A stretch of DNA of 40,775 nt, taken from assembly GCA_015489175.1 (NCBI GenBank), contig WGAI01000071.1, positions 1 through 40,775 on the forward strand, given 5' to 3'. The position numbers were made by a program, and so were the translations under genes. This DNA comes from Caldifarciminota bacterium (GTDB taxonomy: Bacteria > Hydrothermota > Hydrothermia > B15-G9). This document shows, one piece after another, positions 33,347-40,775 of the stretch. Below the pieces are notes generated by a model. It was not told the origin of the DNA. It was given only the letters and a program-made list of their open reading frames with translations, and made no database searches. The first letter of the stretch is position 1. Each line of letters starts with the position of its first letter.

Positions 33347-34017
33347 GGTTCCTCCGCCAGTTTAAGCATTTCAACCTCAAGGCGTCTTGTAAAATCACGC
33401 CAGCCCTTACGGGAATCCGTATATTTTCGGGTATCTATTGGCCTGCCGAATCTTACTTTTAATGGTTTCTCCCGCAAAACCCAGTGAACCCATCTTGATG
33501 GGACACCGACTATCCATGCCGGGACAACCGGGACCCGCATCCTTATCGCTATCAAAGCCGTTCCAAGCTTCAACGGGAGGAGCCTCCTCTTCCACGGTTC
33601 TCTGTTCCTTGTGCCCTCAGGAAAAATGACAAGCGGATAATCCCCCTCTTTAAGGATGCTCAAGGCCCTCTTTATCGCATCCTTGCCACCTGATTGCCGC
33701 CTTATAGGTATAGCGTTCAAATGCGAAATAAACACGCCGAACCATGGTGTTTCAGTCCAGACCTCCTCTTTTGCGAGGAAATATGGCTCATGTGGATACA
33801 TGGCTGCCGCAATTATCGGTGGATCCCAATATGTTCTGTGGTTCGGGGCAACGATGTAAACACCTTCGTTCGGAAGATGTTCCCTCCCCTCGACCTTAAG
33901 GCCAAACGCCCATTTAAAAACAGGCTCAGCTATCAGCCTCGCCAGTTTCCATACCTTCCCGGGTTCCTTTCTCCGAGGCAATTTCCAATACCTCCGGATA
34001 ACGCTTGGCAATCTCAT
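33343..34017 (-). CDS. plsC: 1-acyl-sn-glycerol-3-phosphate acyltransferase (PlsC family)
   Basis: 224 residues. The catalytic H-x4-D motif is His60-Asp65 (NHRTYWDPP), and the glycerol-phosphate-binding FPEGTR is at 132-137. It acylates lysophosphatidate to phosphatidate at the inner face of the membrane. The assigned ATG 34017 gives a 92-base overlap with cmk, unusually long; no better in-frame start with a ribosome binding site is visible downstream, though a CTG near the cmk stop cannot be excluded. It lies between cmk and ispH, a common arrangement. Confidence 0.9.
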   Translation of the reverse strand: MRLPSVIRRYWKLPRRKEPGKVWKLARLIAEPVFKWAFGLKVEGREHLPNEGVYIVAPNHRTYWDPPIIAAAMYPHEPYFLAKEEVWTETPWFGVFISHLNAIPIRRQSGGKDAIKRALSILKEGDYPLVIFPEGTRNREPWKRRLLPLKLGTALIAIRMRVPVVPAWIVGVPSRWVHWVLREKPLKVRFGRPIDTRKYTDSRKGWRDFTRRLEVEMLKLAEEP

Positions 34018-34669
34018 TGATTATAAGTCTAACCTGATCATCTATCGTCAGATTGGAGGTGTCTATCAGTATGGCATCAGGTGCTTTCCTGAGCGGACTG
34101 TCTTTACGAGAGGAATCGAGCGTGTCCCTCATTTTTAGCTCATTCAGCACATCTTCGAATTCAACATGGATGCCCTTCTCCCGCAGCTCGTTAACCCTTC
34201 GGCGTGCGCGCTCCTCCAGAGAAGCCACCATGAAGAACTTGAAATCGGCATCGGGCAGCACCACCGTGCCGATATCGCGCCCTTCTAAAACAACTCCTCC
34301 TCGTTCAGCTATCTTGCGTTGCAATTCAACCAGCCTCCGCCTTACACCGGGATAAGCCGAAACAACGGACACCCATTTTGAAACCTCCGGGGTCCGAATT
34401 TCAGACGATACATCCTCACCATCAAGGTAGGTGTGAATAACCCCGTCAATAACCCGCTGGTCGATTTCAGTCTCCTCTGCCATCCGAACGACAGCCGCTT
34501 CGTCGTGCACTGATACTCCGCTTCGGAGCACCTTCAGCGTTATGGCCCTATACATAGCACCTGTGTCCACAGGTATGAGCCCAAGTTTCTTTGCCACAAG
34601 TTTTGCGGTTGTGCTTTTACCTGATCCGGATGTGCCATCGATGGCAACTTTAATGTTCAGTTTTCTCAT
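33926..34669 (-). CDS. cmk: Cytidylate kinase
   Basis: 247 residues. The P-loop is DGTSGSGKST near residue 11, followed by GLIPVDTGAMYRAIT, and then LEGRDIGTVVLPDADFKFF, all cmk signatures. It phosphorylates CMP and dCMP. The C-terminus is about 20 residues longer than usual and its coding end overlaps plsC. No ribosome binding site is present, and a TATACT box lies only 10 bases before the ATG (see separate entry), so the mRNA may have almost no leader. Confidence 0.95.
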   Translation of the reverse strand: MRKLNIKVAIDGTSGSGKSTTAKLVAKKLGLIPVDTGAMYRAITLKVLRSGVSVHDEAAVVRMAEETEIDQRVIDGVIHTYLDGEDVSSEIRTPEVSKWVSVVSAYPGVRRRLVELQRKIAERGGVVLEGRDIGTVVLPDADFKFFMVASLEERARRRVNELREKGIHVEFEDVLNELKMRDTLDSSRKDSPLRKAPDAILIDTSNLTIDDQVRLIINEIAKRYPEVLEIASEKGTREGMETGEADS

Positions 34670-34679
34670 TGCGACTTTT

Positions 34680-34685
34680 AGTATA
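34680..34685 (-). promoter_or_regulatory. Candidate -10 box for cmk-plsC-ispH
   Basis: TATACT on the minus strand, 10 bases before the cmk ATG; the -35 region is weak and overlaps the T run of the rplS terminator. If used, transcription would begin 3-4 bases before the start codon. Confidence 0.3.
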
Positions 34686-34702
34686 ATGCCCTGAGAGGCT
34701 CA

Positions 34703-34736
34703 CAAAATAAAAAGCCCCACTTAATCGTGGGGCTTT
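34703..34736 (-). terminator. Rho-independent terminator of the rpsP-rplS operon
   Basis: A 10-base-pair stem (AAAGCCCCAC at 34736-34727 and GTGGGGCTTT at 34720-34711, minus-strand reading) with a 6-base loop, followed on the minus strand by TTTTTATTTT. It lies 26 bases after the rplS stop. Confidence 0.9.
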
Positions 34737-34761
34737 CGTATTAACTTGATTTAGCGGGAAG

Positions 34762-35148
34762 TTAGTCCCTTCTCTCCTTAATCCTTGCTGCTTTACCCTG
34801 TCTATTTCTGAGGTAATAGAGTTTGGCCCTGCGGACCTTACCCCTGCGGATCACCTCAATCTTCTGGACAACATCGGAATGCAGTGGAAAGGTTCTCTCA
34901 ATGCCGATGCCATACGAGACTTTCCTGACGGTGAAGGTCTCATTGAGCCCGCTGCCCCGCCTCCTTATAACCACTCCCTGAAACCTCTGAGTCCTCTCTT
35001 TGCGCAAGAGCTTCTTGGTCTTTGGATCCTCTTTGACATCCACGACTTTTATGTGAACCGCCACGGTATCACCTGGTCTGAATTCAGGGAGCTCATCCTT
35101 CCTGAAGAAATCTTTCTCAATCTCCTGAACTACTGAGAACTTGTTCAT
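34762..35148 (-). CDS. rplS: 50S ribosomal protein L19
   Basis: 128 residues, slightly longer than E. coli L19. Family pattern: [42 protein letters not shown], and [19 protein letters not shown]. It sits at the 30S-50S interface. It is the last gene of the rpsP-khpA-rimM-trmD-rplS operon and is followed by an intrinsic terminator. Confidence 0.98.
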   Translation of the reverse strand: MNKFSVVQEIEKDFFRKDELPEFRPGDTVAVHIKVVDVKEDPKTKKLLRKERTQRFQGVVIRRRGSGLNETFTVRKVSYGIGIERTFPLHSDVVQKIEVIRRGKVRRAKLYYLRNRQGKAARIKERRD

Positions 35149-35195
35149 GGCATTCCCCCTTTTCTTTTTCCGCGCAAGCGGCTCCCGATGGAGCT

Positions 35196-35966
35196 TTACG
35201 CGGATTCCTCACTTCCATTTTTCTCCGCCTCAATTTCCTCAAGGAAATCGAGGTCTTTTTTGCTTAAAAACAACTTCCTTAAGAGCTCAGGTCTTCTCCT
35301 GAGCGTTTTTTTCAATGCCTCTCTGCGTTTCCAATCCCTGATACTCCCGTGATCTCCCGAAAGGAGCACATCAGGGACTTTAAGTCCTTCAAACTCTCTC
35401 GGCCGGGTATAATAAGGGCCATCCAGTAACCCTGACTCGAACGAGTCCGAGATAGCCGAGTCCATATCGTTCATAACGCCGGGTATCAGCCTCACCAGCA
35501 CATCTAACAACACCAGCCCTGCAACATCTCCACCTGACAGGACATAGTCGCCTACGGATAGTTCCATATCCACATATTTACGAACAATCCTTTCATCAAT
35601 CCCCTTATACCGCCCGCATATTAAAATCAGATGTTGTTTTTTTAGTAGCTTATGCGCAAGCGCCTGCGTCAACAGCTCGCCCGCAGGCGAAAAGTTTATG
35701 ACAAAACCGCTTTTGTAACCGGCTGCCTCAAGTGCTCGCTTCAACGGCTCCGGCTTTAAAACCATGCCAGGGCCACCACCGAAAGGGTAATCGTCGATCT
35801 CCTTTGGAGAATCGGCAATCACCTTTAAATCATGAAACCTTATGGAAACCAGGTCACTTTCAATGGCCTTCTTCAAATTTCCAACCCTCAAAGCAGGTGC
35901 AAAGTATTCAGGGAATATGGTAATTATGTCAACGGTAAGCAACGGCTTATCATTCCCGCTCTTCAT
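35196..35966 (-). CDS. trmD: tRNA (guanine-N1)-methyltransferase TrmD
   Basis: 256 residues from ATG 35966, preferred over a TTG two codons earlier because AGAGG lies at a suitable distance. The knotted SPOUT fold is recognisable from [28 protein letters not shown] and [11 protein letters not shown], with the SAM-binding loops, and the C-terminal helical domain has [24 protein letters not shown]. It makes m1G37 in tRNA, which prevents frameshifting. Its start overlaps the rimM stop by 17 bases. Confidence 0.97.
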   Translation of the reverse strand: MKSGNDKPLLTVDIITIFPEYFAPALRVGNLKKAIESDLVSIRFHDLKVIADSPKEIDDYPFGGGPGMVLKPEPLKRALEAAGYKSGFVINFSPAGELLTQALAHKLLKKQHLILICGRYKGIDERIVRKYVDMELSVGDYVLSGGDVAGLVLLDVLVRLIPGVMNDMDSAISDSFESGLLDGPYYTRPREFEGLKVPDVLLSGDHGSIRDWKRREALKKTLRRRPELLRKLFLSKKDLDFLEEIEAEKNGSEESA

Positions 35967-36480
35967 CGACAAGGCCTCTCGGCAACTCCACCGTTATCTC
36001 GCCTGCATCAAGGTCTATCTTTTTGACGAAAACTTTAATTGCAGGGATCAGGGTTTCCTTTCCGCTCTCGTCCACGACCTGGATAATCTCACTTGCCGGC
36101 ATCGGCATTATCTTGCTAACCTTACCGATAACTTCTCCCTGCGTGGTTTTCACAGTCAGCCCCTCAAGCTGATAAAAGTAAAACTCATCCTCCTCAAGCT
36201 CAATGAGTTCATCCTCAGATACAAACAACTCAAGGCCTCTCATAAGCTGAGCGTCGTCAACTGAATTTATCCCTTCAAATTTAAATATGAGGAAGGCGCC
36301 ATCTGAGCGAACATTTTCAACCTTAAGCCTTTTCTTGCCACCTTTTACAAAAACAACGAACTCTTCATATTGAACCAGATCATTAACAAGTCCGGGCTCC
36401 GGGCGAACCTTAACTTCACCCCGAAGCCCGAACGGTTTTGTTATCGTTCCTACTATTACGAATTCGGACTTTTTATGCAC
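35950..36480 (-). CDS. rimM: Ribosome maturation factor RimM
   Basis: 176 residues. The N-terminal domain has VGTITKPFGLRGEVKV, the family opening, and the C-terminal PRC-barrel-like domain has EFYFYQLEGLTVKTTQGEVIGKV and an AIKVFVKKID-type segment. RimM binds S19 and helps mature the 30S head. The start is GTG 36480, which shares one base with the khpA stop (TAGTG), so translation is coupled; no separate strong ribosome binding site is visible. Confidence 0.96.
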   Translation of the reverse strand: MHKKSEFVIVGTITKPFGLRGEVKVRPEPGLVNDLVQYEEFVVFVKGGKKRLKVENVRSDGAFLIFKFEGINSVDDAQLMRGLELFVSEDELIELEEDEFYFYQLEGLTVKTTQGEVIGKVSKIMPMPASEIIQVVDESGKETLIPAIKVFVKKIDLDAGEITVELPRGLVDEERE

Positions 36481-36719
36481 TACTCGAGGATCTCGAGGAC
36501 TGCCCTCTTACCTTTCTTCATCGCGGCAGCGGCTATGATAGTTCTGATAGCCTTAGCCGTCCTTCCTTCGCGACCAATTATCTTGCCGAGATCGCCCTCT
36601 CCAACCTTGAGCTCATAGATGACGGTCTTTTCACCAGGGATCTCCTTGACCGAAACGAGATCAGGATGATCCACCAGAGATTTAGCGATGTACTCGATGA
36701 GTTCTTTGAGGTCTCCCAT
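36480..36719 (-). CDS. khpA: KH-domain RNA-binding protein KhpA (YlqC family)
   Basis: 79 residues, the usual length. The KH motif is [18 protein letters not shown] with the GxxG loop GREG. It binds RNA, often as a partner of KhpB/Jag, and affects small-RNA regulation and cell elongation in Gram-positives. GGAGG precedes ATG 36719. Position between rpsP and rimM is conserved in many bacteria. Confidence 0.95.
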   Translation of the reverse strand: MGDLKELIEYIAKSLVDHPDLVSVKEIPGEKTVIYELKVGEGDLGKIIGREGRTAKAIRTIIAAAAMKKGKRAVLEILE

Positions 36720-36733
36720 GGTTTACCTCCTTG

Positions 36734-37015
36734 TTAGGGTGTTGTTGCTTCAACTGATTCTGTTTCAGCACTGCTTTCAATCTGCGCTTTTCTTGCCAAT
36801 TTTACCAGACTTTTAGCCCTTGGGGTGAGCTGAGCGCCCTTTGAGAGCCACTCATCCACCCGCTCAAGCCTCACAGCATACTCATCTTTAATGGGGTCAT
36901 AATAACCCAGAATTTCAAGCACCGCACCATCACGAGGATTGCGCGAATCTGTCACCACCAGCCGATAATGCGGCCTATTCCTTTTGCCTGTCCTCTGCAA
37001 TCTGATTTTCACCAA
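36734..37015 (-). CDS. rpsP: 30S ribosomal protein S16
   Basis: 93 residues. The start is TTG 37015 followed by GTG, which reads MVKIRLQRTGKRNRPHYR, the standard S16 opening; GGAGG is 8 bases before the TTG. The rest (DGAVLEILGYYDP, RVDEWLSKGAQLT) is typical, with a Glu/Ser/Thr-rich tail. It is the first gene of the ribosome and tRNA-modification operon. A strong promoter lies at 37087-37059. Confidence 0.97.
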   Translation of the reverse strand: MVKIRLQRTGKRNRPHYRLVVTDSRNPRDGAVLEILGYYDPIKDEYAVRLERVDEWLSKGAQLTPRAKSLVKLARKAQIESSAETESVEATTP

Positions 37016-37058
37016 GGCAGTTACCTCCGATCGAACCTGGTTTTGTAAGCAGGGTCAA

Positions 37059-37087
37059 ATTATATAAGCGGCTCATAAGGATTTCAA
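37059..37087 (-). promoter_or_regulatory. Promoter of the rpsP operon
   Basis: Minus strand TTGAAA at 37087-37082 and TATAAT at 37064-37059, spaced 17 bases, the best sigma-70 match in the window. The -35 lies inside the last codons of rpe. Predicted start near 37052, about 37 bases before the rpsP TTG. Confidence 0.7.
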
Positions 37088-37717
37088 GCTTTGAATTGCT
37101 CTGCATCTATCCGATGAACCAAAGATGTAGCTCGCAGATACCATGACATCCACTCCAGCATCAGCCGCCAGAGGCGCGGTCTCGGCGTTTATCCCACCGT
37201 CTATCGAAATCAAGAAATCGTGTCCTTCTTTCTCCCTCTTCTCACGAAGCCAGCGCACCTTCGGAAGGACACTCGGCATGAATTTCTGTCCTGAAAAACC
37301 AGGATTAACGCTCATGACAAGCACCAGATCTATCATGGAAAGGAACGGTTCAAGCCGTTTCACCTCTGTTGGCGGGCTAATTGATATCCCCGCCCTGACA
37401 TTCTGGGCGTGGATGGCCTTTATTGTTTCTAACGGCCTATCTTCCGCTTCGATGTGGAATGTTATCCAGTCTGCGCCGGCGCGTGCGAACCGTTCGACAT
37501 ACTTAAGTGGCTCAACTATCATAAGATGGACATCAAGCGGGAGATCCGAAATCCTGTTTACTGCATCAACTATGACGGGGCCAAATGTCAGGTTGGGAAC
37601 AAACACGCCGTCCATAACATCGAGATGAAGCCAATCGGCTCCACACCGCTCCACATCCCTGATCTCATCCGCCAATTTCGAAAAGTCTGCGGACAATATT
37701 GAAGGGGAAACAATCAT
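37073..37717 (-). CDS. rpe: Ribulose-phosphate 3-epimerase
   Basis: 214 residues, a TIM barrel of normal length. It shows SPSILSADFSKL, HLDVMDGVFVPNLTFGP (metal-binding His and Asp), VHLMIVEP, and VNPGFSGQKF. The enzyme interconverts ribulose-5-phosphate and xylulose-5-phosphate in the pentose phosphate pathway, upstream of transketolase, one subunit of which is encoded 25 kb away in this window. GAGG precedes ATG 37717, which lies 6 bases after the SDR stop. Confidence 0.97.
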   Translation of the reverse strand: MIVSPSILSADFSKLADEIRDVERCGADWLHLDVMDGVFVPNLTFGPVIVDAVNRISDLPLDVHLMIVEPLKYVERFARAGADWITFHIEAEDRPLETIKAIHAQNVRAGISISPPTEVKRLEPFLSMIDLVLVMSVNPGFSGQKFMPSVLPKVRWLREKREKEGHDFLISIDGGINAETAPLAADAGVDVMVSASYIFGSSDRCRAIQSLKSL

Positions 37718-37723
37718 CTCGCC

Positions 37724-38422
37724 TCACCACGGTATAGGATTGCCCTGATAATCAAAAAATGTGCCGGTTTCGTGTATCGTCTTCTGAGCCACCGTTTCGA
37801 GAATCATACGCGCCGAATCGTAAGGCTCAAGGAATCCGGAAAAATCGGTCATCCTCGTCCGCATAACGCCGGGATGGACGATGTAAACGGCTATCCCCTG
37901 CGGCTTCAGGTCCTGAGCAAGCAACCTCATAATCATGTTCAGGGCGGCTTTTCCAACTCGGTAGCCAAACCATGATGTCCCAAGGGAATTGACCAGACTC
38001 AAAGAGCCAAGAATTGAGCTTATGTTGACTACTTTTGGGGAATAACCTTTTGAGAGCGCTCGCACGAGCGCCAGAGTCATCCTCAACTGGCCGTAAGCGT
38101 TGACTTCCACCACCTTTTTGACCGTTTCAATGTCGATGTTTGGGTAGCGATGGGACGACCTGTCGATTATAGCAGCGTTGTTGATGAGCATATCTACCGC
38201 CTCGACAGGCAGCCACCGAACGAACGCATTCACCGAGTCATCATCCGTTATGTCGAGCTGATGGACGAAGAGCTCGCCGTTGCCGTGTCTCCTTAGCTCC
38301 TCGACGACCTCGATGTTGCGGGAATCTCTAACGCCGGCAAGCACAGTGTGGCCGAGCTCAAGTAACCTCTTAACAAAACCGTAACCAAGCCCCCTATTGG
38401 AGCCTGTGACAACGACATTCAT
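37724..38422 (-). CDS. Short-chain dehydrogenase/reductase (SDR family)
   Basis: 232 residues. Classical SDR features: cofactor motif TGSNRGLGYG at residues 6-15, LDITDDD, NNAA at 81-84, catalytic Ser135/136, Tyr154 and Lys158 (YRVGK), then PGVMRTRM. The Ser-Arg after the second glycine and the lack of an acidic residue at the end of the second strand favour NADPH. It resembles the C-factor/sniffer-like carbonyl reductases, but the substrate is not predictable. The start overlaps the transcarbamylase stop by ATGA. Confidence 0.9.
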   Translation of the reverse strand: MNVVVTGSNRGLGYGFVKRLLELGHTVLAGVRDSRNIEVVEELRRHGNGELFVHQLDITDDDSVNAFVRWLPVEAVDMLINNAAIIDRSSHRYPNIDIETVKKVVEVNAYGQLRMTLALVRALSKGYSPKVVNISSILGSLSLVNSLGTSWFGYRVGKAALNMIMRLLAQDLKPQGIAVYIVHPGVMRTRMTDFSGFLEPYDSARMILETVAQKTIHETGTFFDYQGNPIPW

Positions 38423-39429
38423 GGCCTTCCACCCATCGTGAGGGCAAGGACGGCTTTCGCCGTGTGGAGCCTGTTTTCGGCCTCATCGTAGATAATGGAA
38501 TGCGGCCCGTCAAGGAGTTCATCCACAACCTCTTTCCCTCTATCCGCAGGGAGGGCATGCATGATTTTGGCGTCCTTTTTAGCAAGTGCGAATATCTCCT
38601 CGGTGAGTTTCCAGTCTTTGTGCCTCTCAAGGTTGGCCTTCATCTCGTTAAAATGCTCCTCGTCATCGACCCACTCGTCAAAGTAGGCAAAACCGCCCCA
38701 ATTTTTGGGTATCACGATATCGGCATCCTTAACGGCCTCAGCCATATCGCCAACGAACTCGATCTTTCCTCCGTTCTCTTCAGCGTTTTTACGCGCCTTT
38801 TCGACGATTTCTTTCTGGAGTGGAAACTCCGGTGGATGAGCGACCGCAACATGCATGCCGTAACGCGGGAACATCAAAATCTGGGACTGAGGCACGGAGA
38901 GAGGCTTTGCATGGCTAGTGGCATAAGCCCACACCACAGCGACTTTGAGACCGCGAAGATCCTTACCGTAGTATTCCTGAATGGTCATGAGGTCCGCTAT
39001 GACCTGCAACGGATGATAGACATCATCCTGCATGGAGATCACCGGGATATTTGCCCATCTGGCTATCTCGTTCAGATACTTATTTCCAATGTTGTAGAAA
39101 CAATTTCTTATGGCGATGCCTTCGCCCATTCTCGAGAGGACGATGGCGGTGTCTTTCGCCGATTCGCCATGTGAGAGCTGCATCTTGCTCGGCGTGAGGT
39201 CATGGGCATGGCCGCCCAGCTGCGTCATCGCCGCCTCCATCGAGTTTCTCGTGCGGGTGGACTGCTCGAAAAATATCATGAACAGCGTCTTATGTTTGAG
39301 AGGTTCAACTATCTGATGCGTGGCGCGCAGTATTTTGTAGTATTTAGATGTCTCAAGCACAGTCTCTATCTCACCCTTTGACCAATCATCAAAGGTTATC
39401 AGATCCTTGCCTCTGAGATCGATCTGCAT
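38419..39429 (-). CDS. Ornithine/acylornithine-type transcarbamylase, atypical
   Basis: 336 residues. It has the carbamoyl-phosphate motif STRTR (57-61), HPLQ (139-142), and an OTC-like N-terminus and C-terminal DEAENRLH. Two features are atypical. The segment VWAYATSHAKPLSVPQS (167-182) matches the knotted transcarbamylases (N-acetyl- and N-succinyl-ornithine enzymes and YgeW) rather than true OTC, which has a GDGNN-type loop there. The ornithine-binding HCLP motif is HALP (291-294), so the cysteine is Ala292. Arginine-pathway role possible, substrate uncertain. AAGGAGGA precedes ATG 39429. No other arginine gene is near. Confidence 0.85.
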   Translation of the reverse strand: MQIDLRGKDLITFDDWSKGEIETVLETSKYYKILRATHQIVEPLKHKTLFMIFFEQSTRTRNSMEAAMTQLGGHAHDLTPSKMQLSHGESAKDTAIVLSRMGEGIAIRNCFYNIGNKYLNEIARWANIPVISMQDDVYHPLQVIADLMTIQEYYGKDLRGLKVAVVWAYATSHAKPLSVPQSQILMFPRYGMHVAVAHPPEFPLQKEIVEKARKNAEENGGKIEFVGDMAEAVKDADIVIPKNWGGFAYFDEWVDDEEHFNEMKANLERHKDWKLTEEIFALAKKDAKIMHALPADRGKEVVDELLDGPHSIIYDEAENRLHTAKAVLALTMGGRP

Positions 39430-39492
39430 CTCGTTCCTCCTTGTTTCTCAGTGGTTGATTGTCAGGCAGAAACCGCTGGTTTTTCAAGTCAA

Positions 39493-40434
39493 CTACACAT
39501 CGATGGACTTCGGCCAATTATATTCGTCCACAAGTTGCTTAAGTTCAGGATAGTGTTCAACCAGATTTTTAACCCTCTTTGCCGGAGTGGGATGCTCATC
39601 GAAGAAAAAATAGAAAACTTTATCCATAAAATCTTCTTCCTCTTCGCATCTCTTGAAAAGGTCATAAGCGCCGCGTATGGGAAGCCCGGCCTCTTTGAGC
39701 AACCTCACACCCTCCACATCCGCCTCAAGTTCATGCTGGTAATAGACGGTCTTATTGAGGGCGAACCCCATCATTACCTCGGATAAGAGTGAAAACAGGA
39801 TATCCAGTGGAAAATTCAGAATCTTTTTCAAAAACGGAATTGATTTTATCAGCCTGATAATGGACAAAATTATCAAGGATGCTGTCATAGCCATTTTGGT
39901 CATCTCCAAATTCCGTTTTATATCTATGTGATTTTTGAGGTGATGTGCGATCTCGTGCGCGACTACAAAATACAGCTCCTCTTTAGACACCTCTTTCAGG
40001 AGCGGTCTGGTTACAAATATGTATTTTCTGCCTTTTATATCTTCAGCGGCCCACGCATTTACCACATCGACATCGTCCTTTATCCGGATATGGATGGTGA
40101 CATTTGGAGCAAGCTTCTTGACCAATTTCTTAAGGAGCCGTTCGTCACGAGTTTTGAACCAATTTAAAACCCACTCAATAGCGCTTGCAATCAAATACAT
40201 AATAAAACAACATAAGAGCAACATAATGACTCCAATCAACACAACCGCGATGCTGCCCCATAAGAGAACCTTGAGTATGTATCCGTCAATAATGCGCTTA
40301 TCACCAAAAAGTCCTAAAAGGGTCACCAGGATAACAATAACCTCAAAGACATCCAAAATAGTTGGAAGGTTACTCTCATACTCCTCATAGGATTCCCATG
40401 TAAATGGTTCTTTATCACGATCTTCGTCGCTCAT
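39493..40434 (-). CDS. M48-family membrane zinc peptidase
   Basis: 313 residues. Two N-terminal hydrophobic helices (about 28-44 and 55-90) precede the peptidase domain. The zinc site is HEIAH (160-164) with a downstream ELEAD glutamate, as in HtpX/Ste24-like M48 peptidases. A second hydrophobic stretch follows (about 178-195 and 205-225). Family members degrade misfolded membrane proteins or process lipidated peptides. GGAGG precedes ATG 40434. The gene starts 15 bases after the Cas4-like stop. Confidence 0.88.
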   Translation of the reverse strand: MSDEDRDKEPFTWESYEEYESNLPTILDVFEVIVILVTLLGLFGDKRIIDGYILKVLLWGSIAVVLIGVIMLLLCCFIMYLIASAIEWVLNWFKTRDERLLKKLVKKLAPNVTIHIRIKDDVDVVNAWAAEDIKGRKYIFVTRPLLKEVSKEELYFVVAHEIAHHLKNHIDIKRNLEMTKMAMTASLIILSIIRLIKSIPFLKKILNFPLDILFSLLSEVMMGFALNKTVYYQHELEADVEGVRLLKEAGLPIRGAYDLFKRCEEEEDFMDKVFYFFFDEHPTPAKRVKNLVEHYPELKQLVDEYNWPKSIDV

Positions 40435-40449
40435 GAAAACCTCCTCCTG

Positions 40450-40775
40450 TCATTCAAAATCTGACCAGCAGTAATCGCGGAACGAACACGAACGACAATA
40501 CTTTGTGCGCTTCGCCGTCGGCGGTTTGTCCGCCATAAGCAACGGACGCATTTCCTCCAAAAGCGATTCGAGCTTCGATTCCAGCTCAGGCGTAAGCTTC
40601 ACCTTCTCGGTTTTCCGCTCTTTCGGAAAGAGCAGAATTCCCTCAAATTCAAGGCCTTTCTCGTGTTTGAGATAATAGAGATAATAAGCAAGTTGTAGCC
40701 GTGCCGCCTCGATATGTCTTGATGACTTCTTTACCTCCGCCAAAAGCTCGCCCCTGAAAAGGTCAATCTTGAGCA
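40450..40775 (-). CDS. Cas4-type RecB-family exonuclease, C-terminal part (cut by window edge)
   Basis: The frame is open to the right edge; 107 residues are visible. The PD-(D/E)XK core is present as KIDLFRGELLAEVKKSSR (the Asp and the Glu-x-Lys), and the C-terminus has the iron-sulfur cysteines YCRSCSFRDYCW. The fourth, N-terminal cysteine lies outside. Cas4 trims CRISPR spacer precursors with Cas1-Cas2, but solo Cas4-like nucleases outside CRISPR loci are also common. No CRISPR repeat is in this window, so its membership of a cas operon is undecided. Confidence 0.85.
   Translation of the reverse strand, partial: LKIDLFRGELLAEVKKSSRHIEAARLQLAYYLYYLKHEKGLEFEGILLFPKERKTEKVKLTPELESKLESLLEEMRPLLMADKPPTAKRTKYCRSCSFRDYCWSDFE

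Noticed and set aside
30167-34669. Defence island around the caspase-like gene
   Set aside because: The neighbours are isoprenoid, lipid and nucleotide housekeeping genes; no other defence gene, integrase or tRNA is present.
38464-39174. 236-codon frame on the + strand opposite the transcarbamylase gene
   Set aside because: It mirrors a clearly recognisable gene and its translation has no family features.

Overview
The window is bacterial chromosome, densely packed with mostly housekeeping genes. Bacterial markers are rpsO-pnp, the rpsP-khpA-rimM-trmD-rplS operon, cmk, ispH and ftsX. Base composition looks balanced by eye. Starts are a mix of ATG, GTG and TTG, usually with a GGAGG-type ribosome binding site, and several promoters fit the sigma-70 pattern. 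I cannot place the phylum. A caspase-like protein, a kinase-like/TPR/beta-helix protein, SAH hydrolase beside a Memo-AMMECR1 fusion, and split transketolase together suggest an uncultivated, probably anaerobic and possibly thermophilic lineage (WOR-3/Hydrothermae/FCB-like). That placement is a guess.

Layout. 1-3.7 kb (+): tail of a polysaccharide locus (Wzc-type tyrosine kinase, sugar dehydrogenase, hexapeptide acetyltransferase), closed by a strong terminator. 3.7-6.4 kb (-): ahcY followed by a Memo-AMMECR1 fusion. 6.5-9.1 kb (+): MscS channel, threonine synthase, MobA-like nucleotidyltransferase. 9.1-11.9 kb (-): transketolase C-terminal half, FtsX, EnvC-like activator with a degenerate LytM domain. 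12.2-14.0 kb (+): CoA-disulfide-reductase-like flavoprotein and a small Mth938-like protein. 14.0-19.4 kb (-): a FakA/DegV fusion and a 1152-residue pseudokinase-TPR-beta-helix protein. 19.7-24.1 kb (+): a small unknown protein, rpsO, pnp, a NYN-domain nuclease candidate and trmB, a group centred on RNA. 24.2-29.7 kb (+): a tightly overlapping five-gene unit: twin ABC ATPase, small zinc-binding protein, membrane protein, DUF58 protein, BatA-like protein. 29.7-32.3 kb (-): a caspase-family protein and a Mut7-C protein. 32.5-34.7 kb (-): cmk, plsC, ispH. 34.8-39.4 kb (-): transcarbamylase, SDR, rpe, then the ribosomal/tRNA-modification operon with its own promoter and terminator. 39.5-40.8 kb (-): an M48 peptidase and the C-terminal part of a Cas4-type nuclease cut by the window edge.

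No tRNA, rRNA, insertion sequence or CRISPR array was seen. The least ordinary parts are the pseudokinase/beta-helix protein, the five-gene ABC-DUF58-Bat unit whose first gene may be leaderless, the caspase-Mut7-C pair, the transcarbamylase lacking the usual catalytic cysteine, and a second start site inside trmB.
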